This document shows, in pieces, positions 34,757 to 42,217 of a stretch of DNA of 64,000 nt (position 1 is its first letter; each line of letters begins with the position of its first letter). The DNA is from Burkholderia puraquae (GTDB lineage Bacteria; Pseudomonadota; Gammaproteobacteria; Burkholderiales; Burkholderiaceae): assembly GCF_002099195.1 (NCBI RefSeq), contig NZ_NBYX01000002.1, positions 310,001 through 374,000 on the forward strand, read 5' to 3'. The notes under the pieces are model-generated. The model was not told the origin of the DNA. It did no database searches and saw only the letters and a list, made by a program, of their open reading frames with translations. Both the position numbers and the translations under genes were made by a program.

Positions 34757-35696
34757 ATGCCGATCGACACCAACATTGCCGCGCTGCTGGAGCAATTGGC
34801 CCTGGTCGAGCCGCCTTCGTCGCTGGACGCGTTGCGGCGGGCGACCGATACGGCACTGCAGGGCTGGCATGGACCGCTGGAAGCGGTCGACCGTATGGAG
34901 ACCTTCGCGGTGCCGACGCGCGACGGGCGGCAGATTCGCGTGCGGGGCTATTGGCCACTGGTCATTTCGCAGAGCGCGGCACGCCAGCCGGCGATCGTTT
35001 ATGCACACGGCGGCGGGTGGTGCCTCGGCACGCTCGAGGTTTACGACAATCCTTGTCGCGCGCTGGCCAACGCGACGCAATGCGTCGTGCTGTCGGTCGA
35101 TTACCGGCTGGCGCCTGAGCACCGGTTTCCGGTGCCGTTGGAAGATTTCTGCGATGCGCTGGACTGGGTATTCGGCGAGGCGGCCAGGCTGGGGCTGGAC
35201 CCGGCGCGCATTGCCGTCGGCGGCGACAGTGCGGGAGGAAACCTCGCGGCGGCGGCCTGTCTGGTCGCACGGGAGCGGGGCGGCCCGCCGATCGCGCATC
35301 AGCTGTTGCTGTACCCGCCGCTGGATGCGTCGATGAGTGCGACGTCCTATCGGACTTTGGGGGCAGGGCTACTACCTGACGCAAGACATCATGCGGTATT
35401 GCTTCGACCTGTACCTGACCGATCCGGCCGACGGCAGCTCGCCCTGCGTGTCGCCGCTGAGGGCGGCTTCGCTCGAGGGCGTGCCGCCGGCCACGTTGCT
35501 GGCGTGCGAGTACGATCCGGTGCGCGACGATGCGCACGCGTATGCGGAGCGCTTGCGGGAGGCCGGCGTGCCGGTCGATTGCGTCGTGTTGCCGGGGATG
35601 ATCCATGCGTGCATCCATATGGTCGGCGTGACGGCGGCAGCGCGCCAGGTGTTCGACGTGGCTGGAGCGCAGATGCGCAGGGCTTTTCAGCGGTGA
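34757..35696 (+). pseudogene. HSL-type alpha/beta hydrolase interrupted by a frameshift
   Basis: An acetyl-esterase/hormone-sensitive-lipase-like gene. The first frame encodes about 202 family-like residues with HGGGW at 84-88 and Ser158 in GDSAGGN. At the five-G run 35359-35363 it shifts, and the remaining homology (GQGYYLTQDIMRYCFDLYL, then EYDPVRDD with the acid and MIHACIHM with the His) continues in the next frame to a stop at 35696. Removing one G would restore a single ~312-residue protein. Either a genuine inactivating or phase-like mutation or a sequencing error in a homopolymer. Third gene of the TetR-controlled operon. Confidence 0.85.
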
Positions 35697-35820
35697 GCGC
35701 GTTGCATCGCGTGGATGGTCGTACGGTCCGGCGGTCGCGCGATATCAGGAAGACCGATGCGCTTTCCGTGGTGTCGACGAACTTCCTGTTTGACGGGCCA
35801 CACAGTCGACGGTCGACGTA

Positions 35821-35849
35821 TTGACGCCCGACAGCAGGTTGTCTAGATT
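35821..35849 (+). promoter_or_regulatory. sigma-70 promoter of the Thr-leader/MFS transcript
   Basis: TTGACG at 35821-35826, a 17-bp spacer and TAGATT at 35844-35849 form a near-consensus promoter. The predicted start is about 7 nt downstream, at the leader ATG (35856), so the transcript may be leaderless. GTCGAC repeats immediately upstream could be an operator. Confidence 0.65.
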
Positions 35850-35855
35850 CGTCAC

Positions 35856-35933
35856 ATGAACGCACTCTTCGTCACGACCACGACTACCACCACGACCGCC
35901 AATGGCGGGCCGGGAGGAGGTTGCGCGTCGTAG
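35856..35933 (+). CDS. threonine-rich leader peptide (candidate attenuator)
   Basis: A 25-codon open frame. The product begins MNALFV, then eight consecutive Thr at residues 7-14 (codons 35874-35897), then Ala-Asn and a glycine-rich end with a C-terminal Cys-Ala-Ser. The Thr run followed by Asn-Gly is reminiscent of the thrL-type leader peptides. No ribosome-binding site is visible, consistent with initiation on a leaderless mRNA. An intrinsic terminator starts 23 nt after the stop codon. The G-rich segment 35904-35922 within the frame can pair with the 5' arm of that terminator, giving an antiterminator when ribosomes stall on Thr codons. The controlled gene is the MFS at 36029. Confidence 0.72.
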   Translation: MNALFVTTTTTTTTANGGPGGGCAS

Positions 35934-35955
35934 GTCAGTGTGTCGAACCCACCCC

Positions 35956-35986
35956 AAGCCCCGCCGGAAACGGACGGGGCTTTTTT
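35956..35986 (+). terminator. attenuator terminator before the MFS gene
   Basis: AAGCCCCG pairs with CGGGGCTT, continued by CCG/CGG closing a GAAA tetraloop with one bulged A, followed by six T at 35981-35986. Located 43 bp upstream of the MFS start. Segment CCCGCC (35960-35965) can instead pair with GGCGGG (35904-35909) in the leader frame. Confidence 0.85.
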
Positions 35987-36028
35987 CATGCACCGTCTGG
36001 CCGGCATCGAACGTCAGCGGAGAACATG

Positions 36029-37279
36029 ATGGATGATTGCGATCGCCGGGTGTCCGGCGCCAGAGTCGACCCGTTTCGCCGGAAACGCAACAACCCGGCC
36101 GCATGGCTCACCGGCATCGCGGAAGGCGTACCGACGTCGACGCGGATCCTGCTGATCTTCCAGTTCCTGGTGAATCTGTCGGTGTTCGGGTCGCTGCCGC
36201 TGCTTGCTGCGTTCCTGGACTTGGAGCGCCATCTGGACGCGAGCAGCGTCGCCAGCGTGCTGACGGTGAATCTGCTGGCGAGCCGGCTGCTGCCGCTGGT
36301 GCTGGGTGCGTCGACGGATCGCTTCAGCAGCCGCGTGCTGACCACGCTCGGCCTGCTTTGTCGTGCGGCGGGATTCGCCGGATTCGCGTTTGCGCAGTCG
36401 CTTCCGGGCCTGTTGATGTGGGCATGCCTGTCCGGGCTCGGTGCCGCGCTTTACGAAACGACCGCGTATTCGATCTTCGGCTCGCTCGATGGCCCCGTGC
36501 GTCCCAAGGTATTCGCGCTGAACAATCTGGCGCTCAATCTCGGCGCGTTGATCGGTCCGGCGCTGCTGATCGTCGTGCCGAACACGAACGGGGCACTGCC
36601 GTTTCTGGTGAGCGGCGCGGTCTTCACGGCGCTTGCACTGATTGCCCCGTGGATCGCGGGGCGAAGAAGGCGCAACACAGTCGCGTTGCACCCGCTGCGC
36701 GGTGTGCTGGTCGCGTTTGGCGACAGGCGGTTTCGCCGGCTTTGCTGGGCGCTTGTCCCGTTCTGGACCGTGTACACGCAGATTTACGTATTCATCCCGT
36801 TGACCTTTTCGCATGGCGCACGCGGCTATAACGGCGTGAGACCGTTCTACATCACGAATGCGTTGATCGGAATCGCCACCGCCTGGCTCGGCATGGGCTG
36901 GTTTCAGCGCACGAACTGGCGCTCGATGATGGTGATCGGGCATGCCGCATTGTGCGGCTGTTTTGCGATGGCGGCACTGCTGTTCGCCCGCGATCGGGGC
37001 GTGGATGCGTCGCTGGTGATCCTGATCGTGATCGTCTTCACGTTTGGCGAAAGCCTGATTCTTCCCGCGTCGAATATTGCGCTCGCCGACCTGACGACGG
37101 ATGGCAATGCCGGTAGCTACTTCGGTGCGTCGGCGATTTCGTGGGCGATCGGCGGGATGCTCGGCAATTTCATCGGCAGCATCGCCGCAGGCTGGACGGT
37201 GCTCGCGCCGGCATGGATCCTGTTCATGGGAATCGCGCTGGCCGGCCTGCTCGCATTCTGCCGCGGGCAGCCGGAATAG
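36029..37279 (+). CDS. MFS transporter under Thr-leader control
   Basis: A 416-residue MFS permease of the drug/metabolite exporter shape: about 12 transmembrane segments, GASTDRFSSRVLTTLGLL in loop 2-3 and an IAGRRRRN-type central loop. The N-terminal 30 residues are hydrophilic and basic. The start is ATG 36029, with GGAG 6 nt upstream; ATG 36026 is possible. Its transcript must pass the attenuator terminator, so expression should depend on charged threonyl-tRNA. The family contains amino acid and antibiotic exporters; the substrate could be threonine-related or an inhibitor of threonine use. Convergent with the deacetylase gene. Confidence 0.9.
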   Translation: MDDCDRRVSGARVDPFRRKRNNPAAWLTGIAEGVPTSTRILLIFQFLVNLSVFGSLPLLAAFLDLERHLDASSVASVLTVNLLASRLLPLVLGASTDRFSSRVLTTLGLLCRAAGFAGFAFAQSLPGLLMWACLSGLGAALYETTAYSIFGSLDGPVRPKVFALNNLALNLGALIGPALLIVVPNTNGALPFLVSGAVFTALALIAPWIAGRRRRNTVALHPLRGVLVAFGDRRFRRLCWALVPFWTVYTQIYVFIPLTFSHGARGYNGVRPFYITNALIGIATAWLGMGWFQRTNWRSMMVIGHAALCGCFAMAALLFARDRGVDASLVILIVIVFTFGESLILPASNIALADLTTDGNAGSYFGASAISWAIGGMLGNFIGSIAAGWTVLAPAWILFMGIALAGLLAFCRGQPE

Positions 37280-37306
37280 CCGTGGCGACGGCCGATGCCG
37301 CGTGAA

Positions 37307-38041
37307 TTACCTGCGCCTCTGAACTCGCGCCTTTGCACACTTGAACCACAGCCGCACCGCACCGACACCGCCCGCCACCGGAATTCGCGGCAACAGGAAC
37401 GGATCGTCGGACGCATCGGCGCAGCCGCGCCGGGTTGTCGTCGCGTTGCGGTAGCCGGCGGCGGCGACCTGATCGCGGACGCGCGGGTCCAGATCGCCGT
37501 ACGGGTAGCAGAACGATTCGACGGGCCGGCCGCTCAACGCTTCGAGCCGCCGCTTCGATTCGGTGACTTGAACCTCCGACACGTGTGCCGGCGCGTACGA
37601 CAGCGCGACGTGATCGAGCGTATGCGAGCCGATTTCATGGCCGTGGTCGCGCCATGCGAGCATGTCCGCGCACGTCATGAGCGGCGAGCGTGCGGTATCG
37701 GCCCCCGCATCCCAGTCGTTCTCGCCGCCGAACCGGCCGGCGACGAAGTAGCAGGTCGCGGTGAAGCCGAGCTCGTCCAGCACGGGCATCGCATGCGTCA
37801 GCACGTTGAGAAAGCCGTCGTCGAATGAAATGCCGAAGACCTTCCCGCGGCGCTCGCCGCGCAGGTACGGCTGCAGTTCGCGCACGCTCAGGCCGCGGTA
37901 GCCGAGCCGCTTGAAGAGCGTCATCTGGCGGCGGAATGCGTCGGGCGCGACGCTCAGGCCGCGCAGCCGGTCGGGCGGCGGCGGCAGCGTGCGGATCTGG
38001 TGATACATCAGGATCGGGTGGCGCGTGGCGGACAGCAGCAT
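37307..38041 (-). CDS. polysaccharide deacetylase
   Basis: A 244-residue NodB-homology protein. The metal and catalytic motifs are visible: SFDDGF (Asp-Asp), then HEIGSHTLDHVAL with the two His ligands, and FCYPYGDLD for the later motif. No signal peptide, so it may act on a cytoplasmic lipid-linked or nucleotide-linked sugar. Such enzymes remove acetyl groups from N-acetylated glycans. Third gene of a glycan operon with a methyltransferase-like gene and a glycosyltransferase. Confidence 0.9.
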   Translation of the reverse strand: MLLSATRHPILMYHQIRTLPPPPDRLRGLSVAPDAFRRQMTLFKRLGYRGLSVRELQPYLRGERRGKVFGISFDDGFLNVLTHAMPVLDELGFTATCYFVAGRFGGENDWDAGADTARSPLMTCADMLAWRDHGHEIGSHTLDHVALSYAPAHVSEVQVTESKRRLEALSGRPVESFCYPYGDLDPRVRDQVAAAGYRNATTTRRGCADASDDPFLLPRIPVAGGVGAVRLWFKCAKARVQRRR

Positions 38042-38064
38042 GAGCGGGGCGCGAGAACGGGGCG

Positions 38065-38631
38065 TTACGCGGCCTTGCGGAAAATCCGCAGGGTCTTGAA
38101 GTCGCCGATTTCGACGAAATCGGCATTCGCCGCCCATTGTTCGATGATCGGCTCGGCCTTCCGGTAGGCCGACGAACCCTTGTAGAACAGCAGGTGGCCG
38201 TCGCGCGCGGTATGGCGTGCGAACAGGTCGAGCACTTCGGCGTCGGTCTTCGCGCCGTAGCGACTGTTCGTCTCGTCGCGGAATTCGCACAGATGGAACA
38301 GCGTGACGACGTCGAACGCCGGCAGCAGTTCCGAATTGCTCGTATAGATGTCGCCGAAATAGGCCAGGTAGGTCTTGCTCACCTCCGGCTGCCGCGTGAC
38401 GAGATCGACGTACGACTTGTATTCCTTCGGCGATGCGGTCACGCCGAAGACGGTGTTGTTCAGGTGCGGCCGCGCGCATTCCATGCCGACATGATGGTGG
38501 CCGCCGGTGCCGAAGTGATAGATGCGGATGCCGTTGAGGCGCGCGGTTTCCAGCCATTCGACGAAGTGCACGTCACACGGGCACTCCTGTGTGCGCAGGT
38601 CCCAATACTTCTTCCAGATGTTCATTGCCAT
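38065..38631 (-). CDS. methyltransferase-like protein of the glycan cluster
   Basis: A 188-residue protein with a Rossmann-like pattern: IYHFGTGGHHHVG as a glycine-rich loop, FDVVTLFHLCEFRDE and DGHLLFYKGSSAYRK later, as in class I SAM-dependent methyltransferases. The start ATG (38631) overlaps the stop of the glycosyltransferase in TAATG, so translation is coupled. An internal ATG at 38625 is possible. Methyltransferase assignment is by fold only. Confidence 0.7.
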   Translation of the reverse strand: MAMNIWKKYWDLRTQECPCDVHFVEWLETARLNGIRIYHFGTGGHHHVGMECARPHLNNTVFGVTASPKEYKSYVDLVTRQPEVSKTYLAYFGDIYTSNSELLPAFDVVTLFHLCEFRDETNSRYGAKTDAEVLDLFARHTARDGHLLFYKGSSAYRKAEPIIEQWAANADFVEIGDFKTLRIFRKAA

Positions 38632-39776
38632 TAAACGGACCTCAAGGATGTCACCCAACGATAGGGGTTGTGTCGAATCGATTTCTGATAAACGGACGAC
38701 GTCGCATCGACGAATCGTTCGAACGAGAACTCGCGCTTGCCCTTCAGCCGCGCGCTGCGTCCCATCGCGCGCACGCACCCGGGCTCGCGCACGATCGCGC
38801 GCAGGATTTCCTCGATCGCTTCGGGCTCGCGCGGCGGGACGACCCAGCCGTCCACGCCCGGCTCGACGTTCTCGGGCAGCCCGCCCACGCGCGTCACGAT
38901 TGCGGGGCAGCCGAGCGACATCGCTTCGCGGCACGCATACGACAGGCTCTCGTGGTACGACAGCACGAACGACACGTCGATGATCGAGAACGGTGTCCGC
39001 ACGTCGTCGAGGCGGCCGGTGAAAACGGTACGCGTTGCCATGCGGTGCCGCGCGATCTGCTCGCGTTGCTCATCGGACGGCTCCGCGCCGACCAGCAGCA
39101 CGCGAAACCGCTCGCGCTCGTGTTCGGGCAGGCGGCCCAGCGCGGCGATCAGGTCCATCCAGCCTTTTTCCGGCGCGGTGCCGGCGCTGCTGCCGAGCAC
39201 GATCGCGTCCGCGCCGGACGGCCCGAACAGCGCGATCTTGCGGCGGCGAATTTCGTCGACGGCCAGGCGTTCCGCGGCCTGCCGGCGCACGCCATGCTTG
39301 ACCACGGTGACGTTTCCATACGGCGACCGGAGCGCGAGCATGCCCGCCACGTAGTCGCTGACCGCGATGGTGTGATCGGTTGCCAGCCGGGCGCGCAGCA
39401 CGTTGCCGAAGCTGTCGGCGCGATAGGTGTTGTGCTTGGTGAGCACGACGGCGGGCCGATACCGGCAGCCGAGCGTCGCGAGCATCACCTGCCGGTGATC
39501 GGCGGACCCGTTGACGTGGATCACGTCGAAGCGCTCGGCGACGATCCGCTGGCGCAGCCGGACGATTTCCTGGCACAGCCGGTTCCAGCGCGGCTTGAAT
39601 TCCATGTCGAAGATGGCCACGTCGGGACTGTCGCTCAACAGTCGCGACAGGCGGCTGCCTTCCGGCGACGCGACGGTCACGCGATGATGCCGGCTCATCG
39701 CGGCGGCGAGATCGCGGACGTAGGTGTCCTGGCCGCCGCCGTAGTCGCCATGGAAGTTGGTATACAGAATGTTCAT
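38631..39776 (-). CDS. GT4-family glycosyltransferase
   Basis: A 381-residue GT-B glycosyltransferase. The N-terminal domain begins YTNFHGDYGGGQDTYVRDL, and the C-terminal donor-binding domain has SLGCPAIVTRVGGLPENVEPGVDGWVV (the GT4 E-x7-E region SYACREAMSLG precedes it). It would add a sugar from a nucleotide donor to a surface glycan or LPS core. First gene of the minus-strand operon with methyltransferase-like and deacetylase genes. Confidence 0.9.
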   Translation of the reverse strand: MNILYTNFHGDYGGGQDTYVRDLAAAMSRHHRVTVASPEGSRLSRLLSDSPDVAIFDMEFKPRWNRLCQEIVRLRQRIVAERFDVIHVNGSADHRQVMLATLGCRYRPAVVLTKHNTYRADSFGNVLRARLATDHTIAVSDYVAGMLALRSPYGNVTVVKHGVRRQAAERLAVDEIRRRKIALFGPSGADAIVLGSSAGTAPEKGWMDLIAALGRLPEHERERFRVLLVGAEPSDEQREQIARHRMATRTVFTGRLDDVRTPFSIIDVSFVLSYHESLSYACREAMSLGCPAIVTRVGGLPENVEPGVDGWVVPPREPEAIEEILRAIVREPGCVRAMGRSARLKGKREFSFERFVDATSSVYQKSIRHNPYRWVTSLRSV

Positions 39777-40379
39777 GACGATGCCGCCTTTTCTCGATCA
39801 TTCATTTGAAAGGACTGCTGAGAAAATGAATGCGTGAACCCGTGAAAGCAATGATTCGCACCCGGTTCCGCGTTGCCGGTGCGTGATTGCGCGTCGACGC
39901 CCGAGCATGGCGGCAACGCGAATCGCTTCCAAATATTACAGACGCATTACGTACCGTAGTGTCAAGGTCTGCGCATCTTTGTGAGAATGTGTCGCGATCG
40001 TTTGCGGTGTCGTCACGCCATGTGGCGCCGACGGGGAGCGCGGGGAGGTCCGGCGCTGCAGCTGCCTGCCGCCGGCGCGTGAGCCATGGCGATCCCGGCG
40101 TGAACGGCGATGCGCCCGGTGTCCCCGCCGGCCGCACGGGAAGCGGGCAGGATCACGACAAAACCCGACTTTTCGACGACATCCGGACGCAGATCAACCC
40201 GGCCGACTTACAGATTTGAAAGCCGGGGTGCCATTTGCGTTAGAATGCCCCCCCTGTCCGCCATGGCGACCGCCAACGGCGGACCTGTCGCACCCAGAGA
40301 GACGTGGGTTTCGATTCGTAGCCGGGCGCGAAAGATGTGCCAGCCGTTAGCAACATACGCTTTGTGATTTGGATTACTA
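39777..40379. promoter_or_regulatory. 603-bp gap with the dctA promoter region
   Basis: No gene is convincing. A candidate sigma-70 promoter for dctA is TTGAAA at 40216-40221 with TTAGAA at 40240-40245 (18-bp spacer). Downstream are seven C at 40248-40254 and a hairpin TCCGCC/GGCGGA at 40257-40283 in the predicted 5' UTR. The left part would contain the promoter of the leftward glycosyltransferase operon. Confidence 0.45.
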
Positions 40380-41684
40380 ATGAAGAAGAAGCACAACATC
40401 ACCAAGTACATCGTTGTCGCGATGATTCTTGGTATCGTCGTGGGTTACGCCTGTCATAGCGCGTTTCCCGACCCGAACATGGCGAAGGAAGTCGCCGGCT
40501 ACGTGTCGTTGCTGTCCGACGTGTTCCTGCGCCTGATCAAGATGATCATCGCGCCGCTGGTATTCGCGACGCTGACCGTCGGCATTGCGCAGATGGGCGA
40601 CGGCAGCGCGGTGGGCCGCGTCGGTGTCAAGGCGTTCGGCTGGTTTTTCATCGCATCGTTCACGTCGTTGCTGCTCGGCCTGCTGACCGCCACGATCCTG
40701 CAACCGGGCAGCCATCTGAGCCTGTCGCTGCCGGCCTCCGATGCGGCCCTCGGCCTGAAGACGGGCGCGTTTACGCTGAAGGACTTCGTGGTCCACCTGG
40801 TGCCGAAGTCGATCGCCGAAGCGATGGCGAACAACGAAATCCTGCAGATCGTCGTGTTCTCGATCTTCTTCGGCACCGCGCTGTCCGCGCTCGGCGAATC
40901 GGGCAAGCGCCTGACCGGCGTGATCGACGATCTCGCGCAGGTGATGCTGAAAGTGACGGGCGCGGTGATGTGGTTCGCGCCGGTCGCGGTGTTCGCGGCG
41001 CTGGCGTCGACGATTACCACCCAGGGGCTCGGCATCCTGCTGACGTTCGCGAAGTTCATGGCGAGCTTCTATCTGGCACTGGCGCTGCTGTGGGGCGTGC
41101 TGACGCTCGCCGGCGTGACGTTCCTCGGCAAACGTGCATTCACGCTGATCCGGCTGATTCGCGAGCCGTTCCTGCTGTCGTTCGCGACGGCAAGCTCCGA
41201 AGCCGCGTATCCGAAGCTGCTCGACGCGCTCGACCGCTTCGGCGTGAACCGCAAGATCTCGAGCTTCGTGCTGCCGATCGGCTATTCGTTCAACCTCGAC
41301 GGCTCGATGATGTACTGCACGTTCGCGGTGCTGTTCATCGCGCAGGTGTACGGCATCCATTTGCCGCTGGGCACGCAGATCACGATGCTGCTGATGCTGA
41401 TGGTCACGTCGAAGGGGATGGCGGGGGTGCCGCGCGCGTCGCTGGTCGTGATCGCGGCCACGCTCAACCAGTTCAACATGCCCGAGGCCGGGTTGCTGCT
41501 GATCATGGGCGTCGACATGTTCCTCGACATGGGGCGCTCGGCCACCAACGCCGTCGGCAACTCGATCGCGGCGGCCGTGGTCGCCAAGTGGGAAGGGCAG
41601 CTCGACGATCCGCGCGACGACAACGATCCGGACAGCGGACGCGCCATGCAGGTGAAGGTGCCGGAGACGTCGGCATCGGCGTGA
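40380..41684 (+). CDS. dctA: C4-dicarboxylate transporter DctA
   Basis: A 434-residue dicarboxylate/amino acid:cation symporter, close to the usual length. It has IKMIIAPLVFATLTVGIAQM near the N-terminus, SFATASSEAAYP as the serine-rich loop, SFNLDGSMMY and NAVGNSIAAAVVAKWEG at the substrate site. Imports succinate, fumarate and malate. Start ATG 40380; upstream promoter region described separately. Regulators DctBD are not adjacent, and no clear sigma-54 site is seen, so regulation may differ from the classic rhizobial form. Confidence 0.95.
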   Translation: MKKKHNITKYIVVAMILGIVVGYACHSAFPDPNMAKEVAGYVSLLSDVFLRLIKMIIAPLVFATLTVGIAQMGDGSAVGRVGVKAFGWFFIASFTSLLLGLLTATILQPGSHLSLSLPASDAALGLKTGAFTLKDFVVHLVPKSIAEAMANNEILQIVVFSIFFGTALSALGESGKRLTGVIDDLAQVMLKVTGAVMWFAPVAVFAALASTITTQGLGILLTFAKFMASFYLALALLWGVLTLAGVTFLGKRAFTLIRLIREPFLLSFATASSEAAYPKLLDALDRFGVNRKISSFVLPIGYSFNLDGSMMYCTFAVLFIAQVYGIHLPLGTQITMLLMLMVTSKGMAGVPRASLVVIAATLNQFNMPEAGLLLIMGVDMFLDMGRSATNAVGNSIAAAVVAKWEGQLDDPRDDNDPDSGRAMQVKVPETSASA

Positions 41685-42217
41685 TGTGCGGCGGTGCAGC
41701 AGCGCCACGATAGTGGCGCGTTGCCCGCCTCGCGGCCATCGATGATCGCCGGCCTGGATTCGATACGGATTCAGGCCGGCGATTTTGTGTGGCGCAATGA
41801 TTTCACCTTGAATGCGGTGGCATTCCCCGATTCCCTGAAACCGGCGCTCGCCGTTTCAATCGGTCGTCGTTGAACATGCGGCGATATTCCCGCAAGCACA
41901 AGCCTGATTTTCCCGTTCCCCGATTCAACGCGTAAGTGACCATTCACTGTCGCGCAGTCGCGCTCGCCGTCGGCGCGCAGCGGCGCAACGGGCATTGCCA
42001 TCGAAGCCGAACCCGTGAAAAGCGCAACGGTACGCGTGATCCGCAATTTTTTTCGATTTATATAACGCTATTCTCGCGCTGCGCATTATCGAACGCGTGC
42101 TGCACGTAATACCGACTGCGCCGGATGATTCAGGGGAAGTTTTTACGCATCGCGGTTTTCAAGCCATCCGGCCGGCCCTTCATGTGAATGTGCGCATCAT
42201 TCAGGAGAGCATCCGTC
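41685..42217. other. 533-bp gap with hairpins and an AT-rich segment
   Basis: Contains the dctA 3' end structures described separately, and an AT-rich block at 42049-42075 (with a run of seven T and TATATAAC) that may hold the promoter of the beta-propeller gene. A 91-codon leftward frame overlapping the terminator is not credible. Confidence 0.5.
41702..41787 (+). terminator. two hairpins after dctA, the second an intrinsic terminator
   Basis: First: GCGCCAC/GTGGCGC with a 4-nt GATA loop at 41702-41719. Second: a 12-bp perfect stem ATCGCCGGCCTG (41745-41756) and CAGGCCGGCGAT (41772-41783) followed by TTTTGT. The second has the features of a Rho-independent terminator. Confidence 0.75.

Noticed and set aside
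37307..38557. Fusion of deacetylase with upstream sequence as one 416-residue protein
   Set aside because: The extra N-terminal part is the out-of-frame reading of the methyltransferase-like gene; the NodB domain starts at 38041.
41771..42046. 91-codon leftward frame after dctA
   Set aside because: Its 3' end overlaps the terminator hairpin and no ribosome site or family resemblance is seen.
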